A stretch of DNA of 64,000 nucleotides from Sclerodactyla briareus (lineage: Eukaryota > Echinodermata > Holothuroidea > Dendrochirotida > Sclerodactylidae): contig JAODTK010003298.1 in assembly GCA_026419785.1 (NCBI GenBank), positions 1 through 64,000 of the forward strand, in the 5' to 3' direction. Below the pieces are notes generated by a model. The model was not told the DNA's origin, made no database searches, and worked only from the letters and a program-made list of their open reading frames with translations. Below are positions 57,540-64,000 of this stretch, piece by piece (positions within the stretch are counted from its first letter, which is position 1; each line of letters opens with the position of its first letter). A program made the position numbers and the translations under genes.

Positions 57540-58790
57540 TTGGGGGGTCATAATAAACTACCAAAGAAAAATTTAAACTTTCTCGCAATTAATACCTTTA
57601 AACCAGGTCTGAAACCGCAATAACACCCTTGATAGATCTATTTGTACCATCTTTAATGATGACAGTGTCGTCTGCATAATTTGAAATTTTGAAAAGCTAC
57701 CGGACATAGATGAAATGACCCCGAATATTATTATTTGCTTGTACGAGCATATTTAAAATTTCCGTACATATAATAAATAGATACGGGCTCAGCTGGCAGT
57801 CTTGGCGTACCCCTCTGGAAACTCGGAAATAAGAAGTCTATCTAAAAAACCATTATTCAAAACCCATGTGGTAGTATCACTATAAAAAGTGTGAATCCGA
57901 TTTTTGTAAGTCAGGACCGAAGTTTAAATGAAAGAGCGTATGAAATTCCAGTCTAGAAATCGAGTTTTTTTTCGAAATCAAGTAATAATAGATAGAGCAC
58001 CGAATGTGTGTTCTATCCCAGTAGTGAGATCAAGAATTAATCAAACGTTTCACCAATGTAACGTCCTTTCATGAACCCCGTTTGCTGTGGGCTCATGATA
58101 TCTGGAAGGAACATGCCTTATGCGAATCGCTAAACACTTTGCAGCGAGTTTATATAGTATGTGTCAGAGGTGCAATCGGACGCTAGTTTTCCAACCGCTT
58201 AGTATTTGACGGTTGGAATGAGGCGTAATACATGCGCTCCCTGCTAGTCAGAAATGTAAGTTGAGCCTGCTGAGAGGATGATTGAACGTAATCAGCACCA
58301 AGTAGTCCTACTTCATTCCAAAACTTCCTGTAAAATCAACACCAAACCCACCAGAGCTCGGAGATTTATTCAAAGGCATGGAAAATAACGACCGACCCGA
58401 CTGCGTGCACTCCTCTAATGTTAACAAACCCTCGCAGTGTGACGATTGTTCCTCTGAAAGGCTGTCCCTACTTCATTCCAAAACTTCCTGTAAAATTCAA
58501 CACCAAACCCACCAGAGCTCGGAGATTTATTCAAAGGCATGGAAAATAACGACCGACCCGACTGCGTGCACTCCTCTAATGTTAACAAACCCTCGCAGTG
58601 TGACGATTGTTCCTCTGAAAGGCTGTCCCTGTTTGACTTTAGAGTCTCATGAAAATGATTGATAGGAGTTAACATTATGTTGTTTCGTATACAAATTCTG
58701 GTAAAATGATTGCAATTATTGCATGTAATTATCCTCTGGGTGTCCACAACTGACTGATTTTCTAACCACGAGCTCATTAATGGATGCGAC
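57540..58790 (-). mobile_element. LINE RT fragment (L1/Tx1-like) with internal duplication
   Basis: On the minus strand the order is NKSPSSGGFGVEFYRKFWNE (RT block 1), a middle part, VRQDCQLSPYLFIICTEIL, and SNYADDTVIIKDGTNRSIKG with the YADD active site at about 57,667-57,678. This is the RT core of a non-LTR retrotransposon; the block-1 style suggests the L1/Tx1 side but the clade is uncertain. No endonuclease or tail was found. The reading frame is broken by several shifts, so it is a dead fragment. RT block 1 is present twice because of a tandem duplication. Confidence 0.75.
58307..58627. repeat. Near-perfect 160-bp tandem duplication inside the LINE
   Basis: The segments 58,307-58,466 and 58,467-58,627 are identical apart from one extra T in the second (AAAATCAACACC versus AAAATTCAACACC). 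Both contain the Ser-Pro-Ser-Ser-Gly-Gly RT motif. Confidence 0.95.
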
Positions 58791-58799
58791 GTTTTCTTT

Positions 58800-59465
58800 T
58801 ATTTTCAGATTCCAAAAGTATGTTGTATTCTTATCGCCTTTTTCATACCCATTGCTCTTGACTGAATGATATGTGGAGGATTAAACAGGGAACTTACCTG
58901 GTTGAAGTTTGATCTCATTAGAGTAAGTGGGAGTGAGTGGTTTGGTAATGTGAGAGCGATCCCGTATGCGCATGCACATTCAGCCTTTAAGTATGAGCTG
59001 ATCTCACAGGACCAGCCATTCCATATACACTGGAGTTACAGTTGGCAAAGGATGTATGTATGTTGAGTTTGACCCAAGTCTATCAGTAGGGGTCAGGGAG
59101 TGTGGGCACATTACCACTCACTTCACTTACTTCATAAAATGAGGATCAAAATTCAAACAGGTATAAGTTCTCGTTTAATTCCTCACCATGTTTATTACGG
59201 TAGCCGTTACTGGCAATGTGAGACTTGAAAGCAAAATCAGGTCTTTCATACAAAAAGAAGGGAAATGTACTCCACCAGGCAAGTTTCAAATGGTAAGGAG
59301 GTACTGTATCCGTCCCTTTCAAACGAAATGTGGGTTCTTCACGAAGCCCCTTCTCAAGGTGGTAATAGAAGTGTTTATATTTACAGATATTACACAACGC
59401 TTCAGACTACTGGGGGATATACTGGAGAAGGGCCTGTCTCAAAGTCTGCGCGCGCAGAAGCTAAG
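58800..59465. other. Flank of the DIRS-like element, no gene seen
   Basis: It lies just beyond the recombinase end of the element. The open frames on both strands at 59,146-59,397 are not recognised and may be its terminal or internal non-coding region. Inverted terminal repeats could not be paired by eye. Confidence 0.35.
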
Positions 59466-59469
59466 GATT

Positions 59470-62400
59470 GGTGTAGTAAGTGTGAAACGTGCGTTCACTT
59501 TTCCAACCTGTCGCGACAGATCTATGCAACAGGATTACTTCTTCCGCCTCTAGCTTGCGACAAAAGCCGCTGATCGTACAGAATGGGTTGAAAACCTCGG
59601 ACATTAACCCCAGAAACGAATCCTACTAATCTTTTGCAGCGCAACCTGGCAATAGTATTGCGACCAGACCTTTGGTGAGGTTCTTAAAGCTTATCAATAA
59701 ATCAGGATCTTTTGCGAAGATTGTTTGTTCTCTTAAGTATTCTGATAAATAGTACGGACGCACCGAAGTATGTCTGGCGGATTGAAGCGAACTCAAGAAT
59801 GTTCCGGTGTTGCCCGGTTTACTCGTCTTTACAATCATCAACCAAAAAGCTAACTTTGCTGGATTCATGTTCATTTTTGAATTATTCAAATTGTGCAGGT
59901 TGTTGCCGTGTGATGAAAGTAGTGCTGGTAACATGACGTTTTCAGAGTCAAATCTTTCAGGCTCAGATTCCTTGACGGGCGAGCATGCGAAGGGGAATGG
60001 AGGACAAGTTTAACGTCCCACGTGTCACTGTACCTCGGAAGCGTTACGGCTTGAGATTATGAGATAAATAGCCCTTCTTAAGTATCGGACTGATGAGTGG
60101 GTGGTTGCTGATGCGACTACCCATAGTCAAAGTAGTAGTAAAGTAAACAAAAAACTTGCCGCGATGCTCTGGCTGTAATGAAGAGCACTGTATAGCCTAT
60201 CTGGTCAACATTAGATGCTGTGAAAAACTCGAACACCTTGGCACGGGAGCTGCACACAGTAACCATCTGCTGTTCCCTACAAAAAGTCCATCATCGTTGA
60301 TGTAGGACACTGTATGTTTAGTGGTTGACTCCCTCCAAGAGGCGATTATATCTTTTCTGTTTTTGCTGGAAAAGCATGACATGGATGGATTGGCCTGAAA
60401 ACCTGCAACATAAAAGACATAAGTTTGTGTTAAGAGGATGTCTGTTTCCCAAAGGGTGCATGAGCAAATTTTGCTTTGTGGAGTAGTGTACTAGGCGGTT
60501 CTGCAATAAGTAAACCTAGTTAGTTCGAAAACCCTGGCTGAGTTGGCCACTGGGGCCACTAAAATACTTAAGTCGATGCTCCCTCTCAATTTTTGCCAAG
60601 CGCGCCTACTACGGCAAAAGGAGGAAAGCATTAGAAGAAAAATTAATCCAGGTCTAGTGTGAAGGCATCCACGGATTCTGAAACCAGGACCTGGCAGCCA
60701 AGAAACGTACCTTGGGGACCTGCGCATTAACCTTGTGCAAAGAAATTCAAAATCAGGCTTTCCAAACATATGGCAAATTTGTGCAAAAAATGTAGATCAA
60801 TTTCCACTCCATTGATATTTAAATGTCCTGGATTCGTTTATCAGCAACAGTGTGGCTAATCCCAGGAAGGTGGCTGATGTCAGCCATATGTTCCTTTTTA
60901 TGCACCACATCCACAGGGCCCTTGGCCATACTATCACAGATTCACTCCTGGTACCTCCCATAGTATTGATATAGGCAACAGCCGTAGTGTTATTCAATTG
61001 AACCATGACATGACAATTTGTAGAGGAAGAGCAGAAGGCGTCAATCCAAAGAAACGAAGACAGCATATCTAAATAATAATCTCAGTCATTTATTATTGCT
61101 CGAATCTTCCAGCTTCTTCCATCTACCCCCCCCGGCCCCATGCGGGTTGATCCAGGGTTGCACCACAACCGAGGCCTGAAGCATGCGTCATTAGGCACAA
61201 TGAAAATAGGACCTGTGTAGGCCTGATAGCCCCCCGACATTTGTAATCCAGCACTGCAGCTCCTGCTATGCCAGCACAGAGAGATCCAGGTGCCGGTCAA
61301 AATGCCCATGGTTTTTCTTCAGAGCCATAGTTTTCTATTTTTCAAGATGCCTGTACATGCAACGGTCCTAGTGCACAGACTGAAAACGTTGCTTACCAGG
61401 CTTTCCCAATGTGGCAGCTACCTGCCGGATGGTTGGCGAGGAAGGTCTGAAAAGCAGGCCCTACACAAAAGTTCAATCTCCGGCAAACCTTGTTAACAAG
61501 GGGCAATCGGGGACTGGCATTTGTGATGAATTAATAACAAACCAAAGGTATTTCAGTTCCCTGGCGGGCAGCAAGTTGGATTTTACTGGGTGATAACCCA
61601 AACCCCAGTCCGTAAAAACCTTTGACGTTTGAGTCACTGCTGCCCTAAGCTGTTGCTCAGTTTTAGCCACAGCAGGTGTCATCTATATAGGCCACAATTG
61701 TAATTCCCCAAAGGTCCCTAGGAACGAGAGGGCCGGTTTCAGGAAGTTTTGTAAATAACCTTGCGCCAGAGGTAAGACCATTTGGAAGGTTTGAACTGAC
61801 CCAAAAGCTCATTACTCCAGTAAAGAAAATTGCAGGAAGAAATTTCTGTGATCACTCGATATGGGCACAGAGAAATATGCATCCTTCAAGTCTATGGATT
61901 GCCATTGAAACACTACTGTAAATTAAGGGGAGAGAGAGTAGATTCACAAGGTGCCATTTTGAAGTGCTGATATCGAATAGACTTATTCAGTTCCGGAAAG
62001 TTAGAACATCTATGCCTCCATCCTTTTTTGGACGGCAGAACAGAAAGAAAGAATACATTGGACACGTAGTTGCCCTCTTGGGGCCAGCCTCGGCTCAATA
62101 ATTTATTTAGAAGGATAATCGCAATATCTCCTAATCGATGGCAGTGTTCTCGTCTAACTCACTTTATAAGGGCTGGGACAGTTCATCTTAACAGGAGGCA
62201 AACTCCTTCCCCCAAAACCAACTTATAACCTAAAACTGCCTCCAAAATATTAACGTCGGAGGTAAGCTTTGCCCAAGCAATGCCAAATTCCTTCAGTTGA
62301 CCACCTTTGAATCCAGTCTCCTCTTTAAAACCTGCCTCATCTGAGACGGGTTGAAAGAAAGCGTGTACTCACCTGAGAGGTATCTGCCTTTAACGCCCGC

Positions 62401-63220
62401 CGCCTTATTGCCTCAGGTTGGCTTGTTGTTTTCCTCCGTTCTGATGACCCATGTTGTGCTTGCCCCAGAGGTTCGCCCTCTGAGCAGCTCCCCAAAAAGA
62501 CCTTTGTGGAGCTCGGGACCACCCTTCATCATTGTAGCGGTTTCGGCCTGCAAGGGCAGTGGTCTAGTTGTGGGAAATCGCTGCCCCTGTGTAACCGGGG
62601 GGTCTCGCGGCGTTTTGACCACCTCAGCTGTTTTCTGTTGCTCATCCATATCTTTAACTACCTTGGGTAGGTCATCACCGAAGAGCTACTCGGTGGGTTT
62701 GACGGTGGCGGTTTTGACGGTGGGTTTGCAGAGGTGGCGGGTACCGTTGGTTCAGGTCTGGCTTAATCAACTCCTTTCGGAGCATATTCAGTTCAAACAT
62801 CGCATTTGAAAACAAAGCGAGAGAGTCCTCCTGGTCCTCTATAAATTTCCAAACCTGAAGTATCAACTGTGGACACCAACGCCGTTAACCCCTTAATGAG
62901 TGGCTTTTGACAACGTTGCAACTTCAAGTCCATTGCCTTCACACCAGCGCTGAGGTTATCCCACAGAAGTGGGGTGACCCGTGGAACCAACAAAGACCCG
63001 CAATTTTCGGGTCGTGGCCTTTTCGTGTAATATCTGTCACCTTCTTTTCCTCTAGTTTGTTGGTGAGAAGATAATCGACACTAGCTGCAAACTGCGGGTT
63101 AACCACAACTCCCACATCCGTTGGAACAGAACAAGTGCAAGTCGGACGTCTTGGTAGCTGCGGACAGCAAAATTCGCGTGGCGAATACACTGCATGTTTT
63201 TCGCCATTTCACATTAGTGT
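59470..63220 (-). mobile_element. DIRS-like tyrosine-recombinase retroelement, broken
   Basis: All DIRS parts are recognisable on the minus strand in the usual order. A gag-like region lies at about 62,400-63,220 (YLLTNKLEEKKV, AMFELNMLRKELIKPDLN, MDEQQK). Reverse transcriptase lies at about 61,470-62,100 (FPELNKSIRYQHFKM, IDLKDAYFSVP). RNase H lies at about 60,790-61,330 (LNNTTAVAYINTMGG). A following FGKPDFEFLCTRL block lies at 60,490-60,770. The tyrosine recombinase lies at about 59,470-60,360 and ends in GWKSERTFHTYY. The element is clearly broken, with a good number of breaks across all regions, and looks old. DIRS elements insert with a tyrosine recombinase instead of an integrase, so no target-site duplication is expected. 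Confidence 0.85.
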
Positions 63221-63399
63221 TTGTTCACATTTATTTGACCTTTACTGACAGCTGTCATAACCATGGAATGACTGGGAACATTCCCCATTCCTGAGCCTGT
63301 GGCAGTGAACAGTGGAAACACACTTCCCACAGAATGAATATCTGACATTGTTGACACTCATAGTTATAGTTGAACCACTCCACAAGTTACCATTAAACA

Positions 63400-63998
63400 G
63401 CATTTAGGTGTGTGGGGGGGGGGGCAAGCCCCCATTTCTAGGTCACCACTTAGAAATTGCGGAGATGTAATGTAAACAAATCCTGCATAGGCAGGGACTA
63501 ATGTAAACTAGGGCGAGATATGATGAAAGACAAATTACTCCCCCCTGGACCATAGGTTTATTGTTAACTATTCTGCAGAACTGGACCTCCTGACAGATAA
63601 GATAAACACTAGGCTCCACAGAGATGAAGTAATTTAAACAAACTTGTCGCTGCAGTCTGACAGCTCAAAATAAAGTTGGAAATTGGGGTATTAATTGGAT
63701 TTAATTAAAATCAAATAACACTATGCAAACATAAATGTAGCTAAGGCTAGCCAGTAGCAAGCTTCATCCACCCACCAAGTTTCAACCTGATCGCATGTAT
63801 GGTTTAGAAGTTATGAATGAACGTGACGAACAGAAGGGACGAATTACCGAACGACCTACGAACGAACGAACGAACGGACTGATAGGACATGATGAACTTG
63901 TAGAGCTGCTTACCTCCCGCAGCTAAGAACGTGAGGCAAAGCCTAGACTTCTCGCTTCGGAGAGAGAGCTTGTGTCCTCTTTGGCGGTTTGAGGTCAC
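63400..63998. repeat. G-run and a repeat end with GAAC units
   Basis: A run of G lies near 63,413-63,424. At 63,768-63,960, CCACCAAGTTTCAACCTGAT leads to GAATGAACGTGACGAACAG, ACGAACGAACGAACGAACGG and a TAGAGCTGCTTACCTCCCGC end, which reads like the tail of a dispersed element. No gene was recognised. Confidence 0.45.
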
Positions 63999-64000
63999 CT

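Noticed and set aside
62351-62809. Plus-strand open frame of 152 codons
   Set aside because: It is the antisense shadow of the gag-like part of the DIRS-like element.

Overview
The window looks like nuclear DNA of an animal, most likely a marine invertebrate; I cannot fix the phylum. The evidence is an intron-rich gene for a TMTC-family (transmembrane and TPR) O-mannosyltransferase, two LINE fragments, a DIRS-type tyrosine-recombinase retroelement, foldback elements, many minisatellites, and dispersed motifs common in marine invertebrate genomes (CGCGC hairpins, a TATAGCGC block). No rRNA, tRNA, CRISPR or bacterial gene was recognised. Single-base indels are frequent both in exons and between repeat units, so the assembly is probably indel-prone and reading frames should be trusted only locally.

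Region 1 (1-18,000, plus strand): the C-terminal TPR half of a TMTC3-like gene. Eight exons (about 1954-17,896) can be placed by their match in order to the human TMTC3 TPR region as I remember it, followed by a poly(A) signal near 17,989. The membrane-embedded catalytic half would lie upstream, outside the window. Four unrelated minisatellites (39, 43, 33 and 21 bp units) occupy its introns, and the start of exon 5 has been copied about four times. A Cys-rich minus-strand coding-like segment sits in the intron at 14.8-15.26 kb.

Region 2 (about 19.87-26.25 kb): a GC-rich block of about 6.4 kb bounded by inverted repeats of over 100 bp, in otherwise AT-rich DNA. It holds two degenerate GC-rich arrays, one built of self-complementary units. 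It is probably a non-coding mobile or foldback element of unsettled class. One of its ends recurs near 46.4 kb.

Region 3 (26-36 kb): dispersed repeats, a tandem family of about 150 bp ending in GATA repeats, and a 28-bp minisatellite.

Region 4 (37-46.1 kb, minus strand): four well-formed exons and one damaged exon of an unrecognised gene. Two adjacent exons (40.9-41.1 and 38.28-38.32 kb) join in phase.

Region 5 (46-54.6 kb): mostly repeats, a possible CpG-rich promoter-like patch, a foldback MITE, CGCGC palindromes and a few weak ORFs.

Region 6 (54.6-64 kb): a LINE 3' fragment with a GATA tail, a paired RFX-type X-box motif, a second LINE RT fragment with a 160-bp internal duplication, and a broken DIRS-like element on the minus strand (about 59.47-63.22 kb).
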